Source: Flavobacteriales bacterium UBA3364
Lineage (GTDB): Bacteria; Bacteroidota; Bacteroidia; Flavobacteriales_F; PHOS-HE28
Direction: 5' to 3'
Assembly: GCA_002360495.1 (NCBI GenBank)
Contig: DEQO01000036.1
Span: 1-43,348, forward strand
Length of the DNA stretch: 43,348 nt
Of this stretch, positions 16,894 to 25,617 are shown in pieces. The notes below the pieces were generated by a model. It had not been told where the DNA came from. It searched no databases and saw nothing but the letters and a program-made list of their open reading frames with translations. The first letter of the stretch is position 1. Every line of letters begins with the position of its first letter. Position numbers and translations under genes: made by a program.

Positions 16894-18366
16894 ATGGCCA
16901 CCCAGACCTTGAAGTACAACGAGACGAAGAACTACATCGCGGGTAAGCTCGATGCGAACGGGCAGCAACGCATGGACGTGCGTTCACCGCTTGATGGCAG
17001 CTTGATCAGCACGGTGCTGCTGAGTACGTCCAGCGACCTGGACAAGGCCGTGAAAGCCGCGGAAGCCGCATTTCCCGGGTGGAGCGGCACACCGATCAAA
17101 GAGCGCGCTCAGATATTCTTCCGTTACCGCGAATTGCTGCTGAAGAACCGGGAAGAACTAGCCGTGCTGGTGCATACTGAGAACGGCAAGACGATGGACG
17201 AGTCCTACGCCGAGGTGGACAAGAGCATGGAATTGTGCGAATTCGCGTGCAGCCTGCCGCAGTTGATACAAGGTGAAGTCCTTGAAGTGAGCAAAGGTGT
17301 GGAATGCCGCATCGAACGTAAGCCGTTGGGTGTGGTGGCGAGTATCGCCCCGTTCAACTTCCCGAACATGGTGCCGCACTGGACGATCCCCAACGCACTG
17401 ATGTTGGGCAACACGATGATCCTGAAGCCGAGCGAAGTGGTCCCCATCAGTTCCATCCGCATTGCCGAGCTTTTGAAGGAAGCGGGTCTCCCCGATGGTG
17501 TCTTCAACGTCGTGAACGGCGACCGCGCGATCGTGGAAGCCATCTGCGATCATCCGGGCATCAAGGCGGTGAGTTTCGTTGGAAGCACCAAAGTGGCCAA
17601 GATCGTATACATCCGAGCCACAAGCACATTGAAACGCGCGCTCTGCCTGGGCGGTGCGAAGAACCATTTACTTGTGCTTCCTGATGCGCATTTGGAAATG
17701 ACCGCGAGCAACGTGGTCGCCAGCATGAGCGGTTGCGCCGGCCAGCGTTGCATGGCCGCTGCGCAAATGGTCGGTGTAGGGGGCGTGGAGCACATCATCG
17801 ATCAGATGATCATCGAGGCGAAGAAGCTCATCCCCGGCAAGAACCTTGGGCCGGTGATCAGCAAGGCTGCGTACGAACGCATCACCGGTTTCATAGCCGA
17901 GGCAGAAAAGGCCGGAGCGAAGGTCATCCTCGATGGTCGGAACCCTGCTGTCGAAGGCGGTGCGAAGGACGGTTACTACCTCGGCCCCACCATCATCGAC
18001 CACGTCACCACCGATATGCGGATCTCGCAGGAGGAGGTCTTCGGTCCCGTGATCAGCATCATCCGCGCGAAGGATCTCGAGGCTGCCATCGCGATCGAGA
18101 ACGCCAACCCTTACGGCAACGCTGCAGCTGTATTCACCCAAAGCGGAGGTCAAGCCCGTCAAGTCATGGAACGCGCCAGCGCAGGTATGATCGGTGTCAA
18201 CATCGGCGTTCCAGTGCCGCGCGAACCCTTCAGTTTCGGAGGCTGGAACGACAGCAAATTCGGTACCTGTGACATCACCGGGAAGAGCAGCATCGAATTC
18301 TGGACCCAGATGAAGAAGACCACGACGAAGTGGAACCCGGAGGGGAAGACGAATTGGATGAGCTAG
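16894..18366 (+). CDS. mmsA: CoA-acylating (methyl)malonate-semialdehyde dehydrogenase
   Basis: 490 residues, full length for MmsA. Motifs: P-F-N-F-P-N-M-V-P (cofactor region), L-K-P-S-E-V-V-P (NAD binding), S-F-V-G-S-T-K-V-A (cofactor turn), and the catalytic cysteine in S-G-C-A-G-Q-R-C-M-A (C286 of this start). G-Q-R-C-M is diagnostic of the CoA-acylating subgroup, in contrast to ordinary aldehyde dehydrogenases. The enzyme converts malonate semialdehyde to acetyl-CoA, or methylmalonate semialdehyde to propionyl-CoA, with NAD+ and CoA and loss of CO2. Next to pyrimidine catabolism genes it would finish uracil and thymine degradation, although a role in valine breakdown is possible too. Start 16894 is preferred over an upstream extension through the terminator. 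Confidence 0.93.
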   Translation: MATQTLKYNETKNYIAGKLDANGQQRMDVRSPLDGSLISTVLLSTSSDLDKAVKAAEAAFPGWSGTPIKERAQIFFRYRELLLKNREELAVLVHTENGKTMDESYAEVDKSMELCEFACSLPQLIQGEVLEVSKGVECRIERKPLGVVASIAPFNFPNMVPHWTIPNALMLGNTMILKPSEVVPISSIRIAELLKEAGLPDGVFNVVNGDRAIVEAICDHPGIKAVSFVGSTKVAKIVYIRATSTLKRALCLGGAKNHLLVLPDAHLEMTASNVVASMSGCAGQRCMAAAQMVGVGGVEHIIDQMIIEAKKLIPGKNLGPVISKAAYERITGFIAEAEKAGAKVILDGRNPAVEGGAKDGYYLGPTIIDHVTTDMRISQEEVFGPVISIIRAKDLEAAIAIENANPYGNAAAVFTQSGGQARQVMERASAGMIGVNIGVPVPREPFSFGGWNDSKFGTCDITGKSSIEFWTQMKKTTTKWNPEGKTNWMS

Positions 18367-18474
18367 ATAGAACGCTGATGACGCAGATGGAACAGATGAA
18401 CGCTGATATGAGATTCTTCTTCTCGCGTTATCTGCGCGTATCAGCTTGATCAGCGTCATCTGCGTTCCATTTCG
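18366..18474. repeat. Imperfect inverted repeat, copy 1
   Basis: Arms 18371-18388 and 18449-18466 pair at 16 of 18 positions. Inside, GCTGATA and TATCAGC pair again. The arms consist of alternating AACGCTGAT / ACGCAGAT elements, so the spacer can fold into a long stem-loop ending a few bases before the ATG at 18485. A related copy lies at 23092-23380. Confidence 0.75.
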
Positions 18475-18484
18475 AACCATACCT

Positions 18485-19837
18485 ATGAGCACTTTGACCA
18501 AGACCAATCCCGCCGAGATCCTCAAGGACAACCTCGAGCACACCATCTTCTCCTGGAGCAAGCAGAGCGGCCTGGCGCCGCTGAACATCGAGCGCGCCAA
18601 GGGCATCTACCTCTACGAGCGATCGGGTAAACGCTACATCGACTTCAGCTCGCAATTGATGAACGTGAACATCGGGCACGGGCATCCGAAAGTGGCGGAG
18701 GCGGTGGCGAAACAGATGGCCGAGGTGAGCTACGTGCATCCGGGAATGATCACGGAGGCGCGTGGTAAGCTGGGCAGGAAGCTCGCCGAGATCACGCCGG
18801 GTTCGCTCAACCGCACCTTCTTCACCAACGGCGGTACGGAAGCAGTGGAGCATGCGATGAAGCTCGCTCGCCTGTACACCGGTCGCCACAAGATCATCAC
18901 GCTTTACCAGAGCTACCACGGCGCCACCTATGGCGCCTTGAGCGCAGGCGGCGATCCGCGCGGTTTGCCGCACGACAGCCAGGGTGTGCCGAACATCATC
19001 CACGTGGAGAACCCGTATTTCTACCGCTGCCCGTGGAACAGCAGGACGCCGGAGGAATGCACGGTGAACGCACTGGCGCATTTGGAGCGCGTGGTGAAGT
19101 ACGAAGGCCCCGGCTCCGTTGCGGCGATCATGATGGAAGGGGAGAGCGGTAGCAGCGGCTGTATCAAATACACACCGGGCTACTGGAAAGGGGTGAAGGA
19201 GATCGCGGATCGGTACGGCATCCTCACCATCTGCGACGAGGTGATGAGCGGCTTCGGGCGCACCGGCAAATGGTTCGGCATCGACCACCACGGCGTGGTG
19301 CCGGACATCCTGTGCATGGCGAAGGGCATCACCAGCGGCTACATCCCGCTCGGCGGCCTCATCGTGCGCGAAGAGATCATCAAGCACTTCGATGACAAGC
19401 CACTGCCGATCGGTCTCACCTACAGCGCACATGCCGTGGCCTGTGCCGCCGCCAACGCCGTCATCGATATTTACGAGGAGGAGGGTCTGGTCAAGAACGC
19501 GGCGCGCATGGGCAGTTATGTAGAGAAGCGCGTGGCCGAACTGGCACAGAAGCATCCAAGCATCGGGGACTTCCGCAACACCGGCTTACTCGGTTGCATC
19601 GAACTGGTGAAGAACCGGGAGACCAAGGAGCCAACGGCGCCATGGAACGCCAAGCCCGAGGAGATGGGCGTAATGAACAAGGTGGCCGCGAAGATCAACG
19701 AACTGGGCATGTTCACCTTCGTTCGCTGGAACTGGATCTTCGTGGCACCGCCGCTGTGCATCGATGAGGCGGGCATCGACGAGGGAATGGAGATCATCAG
19801 CAAGGCGGTGAGCATAGCTGATGAGGCCTGCGTGTGA
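18485..19837 (+). CDS. Class III PLP aminotransferase (beta-alanine type)
   Basis: 450 residues. The fold-type I class III signature is visible: E-G-E-S-G-S-S-G-C, I-C-D-E-V-M-S-G-F-G-R-T-G (D251 contacts the pyridine nitrogen), M-A-K-G-I-T-S-G-Y with the Schiff-base lysine at K280. It would move an amino group from beta-alanine (or beta-aminoisobutyrate) to pyruvate or 2-oxoglutarate, giving malonate semialdehyde for the dehydrogenase encoded upstream. Which amino acceptor is used cannot be told, and related family members act on taurine or gamma-aminobutyrate. The short upstream extension to 18446 runs into the inverted repeat, so 18485 is the preferred start. Confidence 0.9.
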   Translation: MSTLTKTNPAEILKDNLEHTIFSWSKQSGLAPLNIERAKGIYLYERSGKRYIDFSSQLMNVNIGHGHPKVAEAVAKQMAEVSYVHPGMITEARGKLGRKLAEITPGSLNRTFFTNGGTEAVEHAMKLARLYTGRHKIITLYQSYHGATYGALSAGGDPRGLPHDSQGVPNIIHVENPYFYRCPWNSRTPEECTVNALAHLERVVKYEGPGSVAAIMMEGESGSSGCIKYTPGYWKGVKEIADRYGILTICDEVMSGFGRTGKWFGIDHHGVVPDILCMAKGITSGYIPLGGLIVREEIIKHFDDKPLPIGLTYSAHAVACAAANAVIDIYEEEGLVKNAARMGSYVEKRVAELAQKHPSIGDFRNTGLLGCIELVKNRETKEPTAPWNAKPEEMGVMNKVAAKINELGMFTFVRWNWIFVAPPLCIDEAGIDEGMEIISKAVSIADEACV

Positions 19838-19876
19838 TGAACTGATGGACCGGTCGACCAGCCGGCAGATCGTTTG

Positions 19877-21538
19877 ATGGAGGACATCACCCGTTCCCCG
19901 CTCTACAGCCCGGACCTGGCTCCGATACCCGCGGAGAAGCGCACCTGGACCAAGTGGAACCTCGCTGCACTCTGGGTGGGCATGGCGGTGTGCATCCCTA
20001 CGTATTTGCTGGCCTCGTATATGATGAGGGCGGGGCTCAGCTGGCAGGCGGCGCTCACGATCATCGGTCTGGCCAATCTCGTCATCACGCTGCCCATGGT
20101 GCTGAACGGTCACCCAGGCGTGAAATACGGGATCCCGTTCCCAGTGCAGGGAAGGGCGGCATTCGGCACGACCGGGGTGCATGTCCCGAGCCTCGTGAGA
20201 GCCATTGTGGCGTGTGGTTGGTTCGGTGTGCAAACCTGGATCGGCGGCCTGGCCGTCTATTCGATCTGGAACGCGGCCACAGGACAGGTCGGGGAGGTTG
20301 ACCTGAGTATGGGCAAGTTCATCGCCTTCGGGGTGTTCTGGCTGATCAACATCTGGTTCATCTGGAAGGGCACTGAGAGCATACGCTGGCTGGAGGATTG
20401 GAGCGCGCCGATCCTGATCCTCATCGGGATCGTGTTGATCGGGTGGGGCGCGAAGAGTGCAGGAGGTTTCGCCAATGCCTTGGAGCAAGGGAAGCAACTG
20501 CAACGTCCCTCTGCTGTGATACAACAGCGCGCGGATATGGATCATGATCTTGTTCTGACGCCTATTGTCGACAAGAATGGCAGACCTAAAGCGACCAGAT
20601 ATTCAAGCAATTCCCTGTCGCACGGGAAACACCTGAGTGTCTTTCATCCGATCACTTCAACGTCCATGCGAATACCGATCGGGCGCAGCGATTCCGATGT
20701 GGTATACTTCACGAATGATGAAGGCGCGTTGTCGTCCGCCGTTCCCGTAGCTGCCAGTACCGGTGAAAGCAAGGCTGTCGGTATTTGGAACTACATGCTC
20801 TGGTTCACCGCCATGGTCGGCTTCTGGGCCACCATGTCCATCAGCATCTCGGACATCACGCGTTATGCCAAGAGCCAGAGGGACCAGCTCGCGGGCCAGT
20901 TCATCGGCTTGCCTGGAACGATGCTTTTCTACTCGTTCGTGGGCATCTTCGTCACCAGCGCGGCCGTGGTGGCTTTTGATGATGTGCTCATCGCCGAGGA
21001 TGCGCCATGGGATCCCGTATCGCTGGTTGGCAAGTTCGAGAGCCCTGCGGTCGTGATCTTCGCTCAACTGGCGTTGCTCATCGCCACGCTCAGCACCAAC
21101 ATCGCGGCGAACGTGATCGCGCCGGCCAATGCGTTCAGCAACCTCTTTCCGAAGAAGATCAGCTTCCGTGTGGGCGGCGTCATCGCTGGGCTCGTAGGTA
21201 TCGTCATCTGCCCATGGTGGCTGATGAACGAGATCAGCGGGATCCTCATTTTTGTGAGCGGGCTGCTTGGTCCGGTGCTCGGTATCCTGCTCTGCGACTA
21301 TTTCATCGTCCGAAAGCGCACGTTGAGCATCGTCGACCTCTACACAGTGGATGGCCCGCATGCTGGCGTGAACAGTGCGGCGATAGTGGCCTTGGTCTCG
21401 GGTGTACTCGTCGCGCTCGTGGGCTATTGGGTGAAGCCATTGGAGTTCCTTTACACGCTCTCATGGTTCAGCGGAACGGGTGTTGCGTTCGCGGTGTATT
21501 GGGTGCTGATGCGTGAACGCGTACTGCGTGAGGGATAG
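19877..21538 (+). CDS. NCS1-family nucleobase:cation symporter
   Basis: 553 residues with about twelve hydrophobic segments; typical members have 450-500. Family landmarks are V-G-M-A-V-C-I-P-T-Y-L-L-A, N-L-V-I-T-L-P-M-V-L-N-G-H-P-G-x-K-Y-G-I-P-F-P-V, A-C-G-W-F-G-V-Q-T-W-I-G-G and F-W-A-T-M-S-I-S-I-S-D-I-T-R-Y-A. NCS1 proteins import uracil, cytosine, thymine, allantoin or hydantoins with Na+ or H+. Between residues ~210 and ~302 there is a ~90-residue hydrophilic insert that replaces a short loop (see findings). Position between the aminotransferase and dihydropyrimidinase genes points to a pyrimidine base. Start at ATG 19877, since the TTG at 19874 is a less likely start. Confidence 0.9.
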   Translation: MEDITRSPLYSPDLAPIPAEKRTWTKWNLAALWVGMAVCIPTYLLASYMMRAGLSWQAALTIIGLANLVITLPMVLNGHPGVKYGIPFPVQGRAAFGTTGVHVPSLVRAIVACGWFGVQTWIGGLAVYSIWNAATGQVGEVDLSMGKFIAFGVFWLINIWFIWKGTESIRWLEDWSAPILILIGIVLIGWGAKSAGGFANALEQGKQLQRPSAVIQQRADMDHDLVLTPIVDKNGRPKATRYSSNSLSHGKHLSVFHPITSTSMRIPIGRSDSDVVYFTNDEGALSSAVPVAASTGESKAVGIWNYMLWFTAMVGFWATMSISISDITRYAKSQRDQLAGQFIGLPGTMLFYSFVGIFVTSAAVVAFDDVLIAEDAPWDPVSLVGKFESPAVVIFAQLALLIATLSTNIAANVIAPANAFSNLFPKKISFRVGGVIAGLVGIVICPWWLMNEISGILIFVSGLLGPVLGILLCDYFIVRKRTLSIVDLYTVDGPHAGVNSAAIVALVSGVLVALVGYWVKPLEFLYTLSWFSGTGVAFAVYWVLMRERVLREG

Positions 21539-21634
21539 AAGCGGCACCCCGCAGTGAGGAACGAACGAGGAGTATAGCGGATAGCCCGACCCGAGCCCCG
21601 GCCTGGGAGCCGGGTGAGGGGCACGCCCCAATTA

Positions 21635-21663
21635 TTGAACACATTCTTCGCACATTTACCTTG
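21635..21663 (+). promoter_or_regulatory. Candidate promoter of the dihydropyrimidinase gene
   Basis: TTG at 21635-21637 and TACCTTG at 21657-21663 have about the spacing of the Bacteroidota -33/-7 elements (TTTG and TAnnTTTG). The ATG lies ~48 bases downstream. The match is partial, and start mapping would be needed. Confidence 0.3.
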
Positions 21664-21711
21664 TGTCCGACAGGCATTGAACGCGCAACACGTAACCCGT
21701 CCACCCGCAAC

Positions 21712-23091
21712 ATGAGCTTACTGATCAAGAACGGAACCGTCGTCACCGCTGCCGACTTCCACCGCGCCGATGTACTCATCGAAGGCGAACACATCAAGGC
21801 CATTGGGCACGACCTGCACGCGCCGGACGCTGAAGTGATCGATGCAAAAGGCCAGTTCGTGCTGCCCGGCGGCATCGATCCGCACGTGCACCTGGACATG
21901 CCCTTCATGGGCACCTTCAGCAGCGACAACTACGAGACCGGCACGCTCGCCGCGCTGCACGGCGGCACCACCACAGTGATCGACTTCATCCTGCAAACAC
22001 AGGGCAAGAGCCTGCGCCACGCGCTGGAAAGCTGGCAGGGCCGCATGAACGGCAACCTCTTCGGCGACCTCAGCTTCCACATGGCCGTCACCGATTTCAA
22101 CGACGACACCAAGAAGGAAGTGCGCGAGATGATCGAGCAGGAGGGCATCACCAGCTTCAAGACCTTCATGGCTTACAAGGGCGCGCTCATGATCGACGAC
22201 CGCCAGATGGTGGGCCTGATGCAGGAAGTGAAAGAGCATGGCGGCATGGTGATCGTACACGCCACCAATGGCGACATGATCGACTACCTCGTGCAGAAAC
22301 ACCGCAACGAAGGCAAGCTCTCACCGCTGTACCACTACCTCAGTCAGCCCGAGATCACCGAGGCCGAGGCCAGTCACCGGTTCGCGGACATGGCCGGCTA
22401 CACCGGTGTGCCCGCGTACATCGTGCACCTCACATGCGAAGGCGCGCTCAACGCCGTGCGGGATGCCGCGCGTCGGGGCCAGCGCGTGCTCGCCGAGACC
22501 TGCATCCAATACCTGTTGCTCGATGCCTCGCTCTACGAACGGGCCGACGGCGCCAAGTGGGTGATGAGCCCGCCGCTGCGCGAAAAGAAGGATCAAACGC
22601 AACTCTGGGCCGGCATCGAACAGGGCAGCTTGCAAGTGGTGTCCACCGATCATTGCCCCTTCATGATGGCGCAGAAGGCCATGGGCTCGGCCGATTTCTC
22701 CAAGATCCCGAACGGTCACCCCGCCATCGAGCACCGCATGGAGCTGCTCTTCAGCGAAGGCGTCAACAAGAAGCGCATCAGCGTGAACAAGTTCGTGGAG
22801 GTCACGGCCACCAACCCGGCGAAGATCTTCGGAATGTTCCCGCGCAAAGGCACCATCGGCATCGGCAGCGACGCGGACATCATCCTGCTCGACCCCAACG
22901 AGCGCCACACCCTCAGCGCCAAGACCCACCACATGAACGTGGACTACAGCGGCTACGAAGGCATGCAACTCACCGGCAAGGTGAAGACCACCATCCTCCG
23001 CGGCCAGGTGGCGGTACACAACGGCGAAGTGCGGATCAAGAAGGGCTATGGGAAGTTCGTGAAGCGGAACAAGGTGAGCGGGATGTTGTGA
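21712..23091 (+). CDS. hydA: Dihydropyrimidinase (D-hydantoinase)
   Basis: 459 residues. Binuclear zinc amidohydrolase motifs are intact: D-P-H-V-H-L-D with H58 and H60, the carbamylated lysine K156 in F-M-A-Y-K-G, H183 in V-I-V-H-A-T, H239 in Y-I-V-H-L-T, D313 in S-T-D-H-C-P-F. It opens dihydrouracil to N-carbamoyl-beta-alanine in the cytoplasm. The sequence is strikingly rich in C at third codon positions compared with its neighbours, a mild sign of separate ancestry. The short in-frame extension to 21661 is rejected since S-L-L-I-K-N-G-T-V-V is the normal N-terminus. Confidence 0.95.
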   Translation: MSLLIKNGTVVTAADFHRADVLIEGEHIKAIGHDLHAPDAEVIDAKGQFVLPGGIDPHVHLDMPFMGTFSSDNYETGTLAALHGGTTTVIDFILQTQGKSLRHALESWQGRMNGNLFGDLSFHMAVTDFNDDTKKEVREMIEQEGITSFKTFMAYKGALMIDDRQMVGLMQEVKEHGGMVIVHATNGDMIDYLVQKHRNEGKLSPLYHYLSQPEITEAEASHRFADMAGYTGVPAYIVHLTCEGALNAVRDAARRGQRVLAETCIQYLLLDASLYERADGAKWVMSPPLREKKDQTQLWAGIEQGSLQVVSTDHCPFMMAQKAMGSADFSKIPNGHPAIEHRMELLFSEGVNKKRISVNKFVEVTATNPAKIFGMFPRKGTIGIGSDADIILLDPNERHTLSAKTHHMNVDYSGYEGMQLTGKVKTTILRGQVAVHNGEVRIKKGYGKFVKRNKVSGML

Positions 23092-23380
23092 GAATGGAAC
23101 GCTGATGCCGCGGATCAGGTAGATGAACGCTGGTATGAAAGGCAGATTAGGATTGTTTTGAGAGTGCCAGCTTGAAGACTTGGCGTCGCGTTCTTAGTTG
23201 CAGCTCCTCGCGGGTTATTTGGTCGTTCCTCCTAGCAATGACCTGGCTCTGGGTTTTGCGCTGTGATCGCTCTTGCGGCTGACAGGTAGGATATTTCCTT
23301 AGTTCCTCTTAACATTGGTTCCACCAACCCAAGAACCATCAGCGCCGATCCGCTCCGTCAGCGTCATCTGCGTTCCAATC
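23092..23380. repeat. Inverted repeat, copy 2, with long loop
   Basis: Left arm 23098-23115 and right arm 23357-23374 belong to the same family as the repeat at 18366-18474; the right arms share CGTCATCTGCGTTCC, in both cases ending a short distance before an ATG. Pairing here is poorer (14 of 18). About 240 bases lie between the arms, and they include the possible gene fragment at 23147-23239. The rest of this ~300-base spacer (23240-23340) shows nothing I can name. Confidence 0.65.
23147..23239 (-). pseudogene. Possible four-helix-bundle (S23/Avd-like) gene fragment
   Basis: Read on the minus strand from 23239, the codons give I-A-R-R-N-D-Q then ITREELQLRTRRQVFKLAL and a stop at 23147. E-E-L-x-x-R-T-x-x-x-x-x-K-L is reminiscent of the first helix of four-helix-bundle proteins (S23/intervening-sequence family), normally ~115-125 residues. 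Only ~30 residues remain and no ATG is present (ATT stands where ATG would be expected). The match is short and could be chance. Confidence 0.3.
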
Positions 23381-23390
23381 ATACCAACCT

Positions 23391-24257
23391 ATGCCGAGAA
23401 AGATCAAGAGCGGCCTTATCCAGATGAGCCTTCCGAAGACGGAGGGCGAAGGCACCATACCGGAGATCATCGATGCGATGGTCCAGAAACACATCCCCTT
23501 CATCGAGAAGGCCGGCCAGCAAGGCGTGCAGATACTCTGTTTGCAGGAGATCTTCAACACGCCGTACTTCTGCCCGGGCCAGGACAAGGCCTGGTACGCC
23601 AGCGCGGAAACGGTGCCCGGCCCCACCACGGAGTTGATGGCGCAGTACGCGAAGAAGTACAACATGGTGATCATCGTTCCGATCTATGAGAAGGAGCAGG
23701 CGGGCGTGCTGTACAACACAGCTGCGGTGATCGATGCGGACGGCACCTATCTGGGCAAGTACCGCAAGAACCACATCCCGCACACAAGCGGATTCTGGGA
23801 GAAGTTCTTCTTCAAACCCGGCAACCTCGGGTATCCTGTGTTCCAAACGAAGTATGCCAAGGTGGGTGTCTACATCTGCTACGACCGCCACTTCCCCGAT
23901 GGGGCACGCTGTCTTGGCCTGAACGGTGCGGAGATCGTCTACAATCCCAGTGCTACGGTAGCTGGCTTGAGCGAATACCTCTGGAAGCTGGAGCAACCCG
24001 CGCACGCTGCGGCGAACGGCTACTTCATGGGGTGCATCAACCGCGTGGGGGAAGAGAAACCCTGGAACCTCGGCAAGTTCTACGGCCAGAGCTATTTCGT
24101 GGATCCGCGCGGCCAGATTTTCGCACAAGCCTCGCGCGATGACGATGAACTGCTCGTCGCGGAATTCGACCTGGACATGATCGAGGAGGTGCGCAGTACG
24201 TGGCAGTTCTTCAGGGATAGACGGCCGGAGACATACGGAAAGCTCGTCGAGCTCTAG
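23391..24257 (+). CDS. Beta-ureidopropionase / nitrilase-superfamily amidase
   Basis: 288 residues. The Glu-Lys-Cys triad is complete: E53 in C-L-Q-E-I-F, K126 in Y-R-K-N-H-I-P, C163 in Y-I-C-Y-D-R-H-F-P. H-T-S-G-F-W-E-K-F-F-F-K-P-G-N is the signature of N-carbamoylputrescine amidohydrolase and beta-ureidopropionase branches. In this cluster the natural reaction is N-carbamoyl-beta-alanine to beta-alanine, CO2 and ammonia. Length fits a bacterial enzyme (eukaryotic beta-ureidopropionases have an N-terminal extension). The PreT gene follows 13 bases later, so they are likely co-transcribed. Confidence 0.92.
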   Translation: MPRKIKSGLIQMSLPKTEGEGTIPEIIDAMVQKHIPFIEKAGQQGVQILCLQEIFNTPYFCPGQDKAWYASAETVPGPTTELMAQYAKKYNMVIIVPIYEKEQAGVLYNTAAVIDADGTYLGKYRKNHIPHTSGFWEKFFFKPGNLGYPVFQTKYAKVGVYICYDRHFPDGARCLGLNGAEIVYNPSATVAGLSEYLWKLEQPAHAAANGYFMGCINRVGEEKPWNLGKFYGQSYFVDPRGQIFAQASRDDDELLVAEFDLDMIEEVRSTWQFFRDRRPETYGKLVEL

Positions 24258-24270
24258 CACGCATCATATC

Positions 24271-25614
24271 ATGGCTGAATACAAGCGACCGTCCACGGAG
24301 GCTGAATTCGCTGCGAACTTTTCGCCGAAGAAGCCCCTCATGTCTGATACCGAAGCGTACTACGAAAGCTCGCGGTGTCTCTATTGTTACGATGCGCCGT
24401 GCATCAACGCGTGCCCCACGGGGATCGACATTCCGACCTTCATCCGGCAGATCAACAACGACAACAAGGACGGAGCCGCGAAGACGATCTACGAGAGCAA
24501 TTGGTTCGGTCATGCGTGCGGGAACGTGTGCCCCACGGAGGAACTCTGCGAAGGGGCCTGCGTCTACAACAACAGCGATGTGAAGCCTATCGAGATCGGG
24601 CGTTTGCAGGCTCATGCCACGGACAAGGTGATCCGCAGCAAGAAGAAGTTGTTCATCACCGGCAAGCCGACCGGCAAGAAGGTGGCGGTGATCGGTGCGG
24701 GTCCAGCGGGTGTTTCGTGCGCGTGCGAGCTGCGGATGCTCGGCCATTCGGTGGACATCTTCGAAGCCCGCGCGAAAGCGAGCGGCCTCTGTGTTCACGG
24801 TGTGGCGCCCTACAAGCTCACCAACGAAGAGGCCGTCGACGAGATCGCCTACCTGCAGGAACAGTTCGGGTTCAATATCCACTACAACAAACCAGTGAAC
24901 GGTCGCGCAGAACTGGATAAGTTGGAGAAGGACTACGATGCCATTTTCATCGGCATCGGCCTTGGTGCCACATCGGCGCTGGGGATCCCCGGCGAGAACA
25001 AGAAAGGCGTGATGGGTGCATTGGAGTTCGTTGAAGTATTGCGCAACAAGCACCAAGCGACCGCTGTTGGTAACGCGGTGATCGTGCTCGGTGGGGGGAA
25101 TACCGCGATGGATGCAGCCAGCGAGAGCTGCCGGATGGGTGCGGAGAGCGTGATCATCGCCTACCGCCGTGGACCCGAGGAAATGGGTGCGTACAGCTTC
25201 GAATTCGATCTAGCGAAGAAGAGCGGATCAAAGGCGCTGTTCAACGTGACACCGGTCGAGATCATGGGCAATGGCTCAGTGACCGGCGTGAAGTTCATCC
25301 GCAACAAGACAGCCTACGGAAAGATCGAAGCGATCCCTGGTAGCGAGTTCGTGGAGCCTTGTGACATGGTGCTGCTCGGGACCGGTCAGGGCAAGCAAGT
25401 GGAATTGCTGGAGCAGATCAGCGGCGTGAAGCTTGACCAGAAGGGCCGCATCCTGGACAACCGCGGCCGCATCGTGGTGAACGAACACTACCAGACCAGC
25501 AATCCGAAGTACTTCGCAGCGGGTGATGCGGTGAATGGTGGTGTGGAAGTGGTGAACGCCGCTGCAGAGGCGAAGAAGGCAGCGCACGGTATCGATCAAT
25601 ACTTGAAGAAATAG
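24271..25614 (+). CDS. preT: NAD-dependent dihydropyrimidine dehydrogenase, PreT subunit
   Basis: 447 residues. Cysteines for two N-terminal [4Fe-4S] clusters stand at C36, C39, C44, C48 and C83, C87, C93, C97. An FAD-binding Rossmann motif V-A-V-I-G-A-G-P-A-G-V-S follows near 132, and a second dinucleotide-binding motif V-I-V-L-G-G-G-N-T-A-M-D near 270; the end has F-A-A-G-D-A-V-N-G-G. This is the glutamate-synthase-small-subunit-like half of mammalian DPD and of E. coli PreT. It takes electrons from NADH or NADPH and passes them to PreA. PreA follows 3 bases after the stop. Confidence 0.93.
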   Translation: MAEYKRPSTEAEFAANFSPKKPLMSDTEAYYESSRCLYCYDAPCINACPTGIDIPTFIRQINNDNKDGAAKTIYESNWFGHACGNVCPTEELCEGACVYNNSDVKPIEIGRLQAHATDKVIRSKKKLFITGKPTGKKVAVIGAGPAGVSCACELRMLGHSVDIFEARAKASGLCVHGVAPYKLTNEEAVDEIAYLQEQFGFNIHYNKPVNGRAELDKLEKDYDAIFIGIGLGATSALGIPGENKKGVMGALEFVEVLRNKHQATAVGNAVIVLGGGNTAMDAASESCRMGAESVIIAYRRGPEEMGAYSFEFDLAKKSGSKALFNVTPVEIMGNGSVTGVKFIRNKTAYGKIEAIPGSEFVEPCDMVLLGTGQGKQVELLEQISGVKLDQKGRILDNRGRIVVNEHYQTSNPKYFAAGDAVNGGVEVVNAAAEAKKAAHGIDQYLKK

Positions 25615-25617
25615 GCC

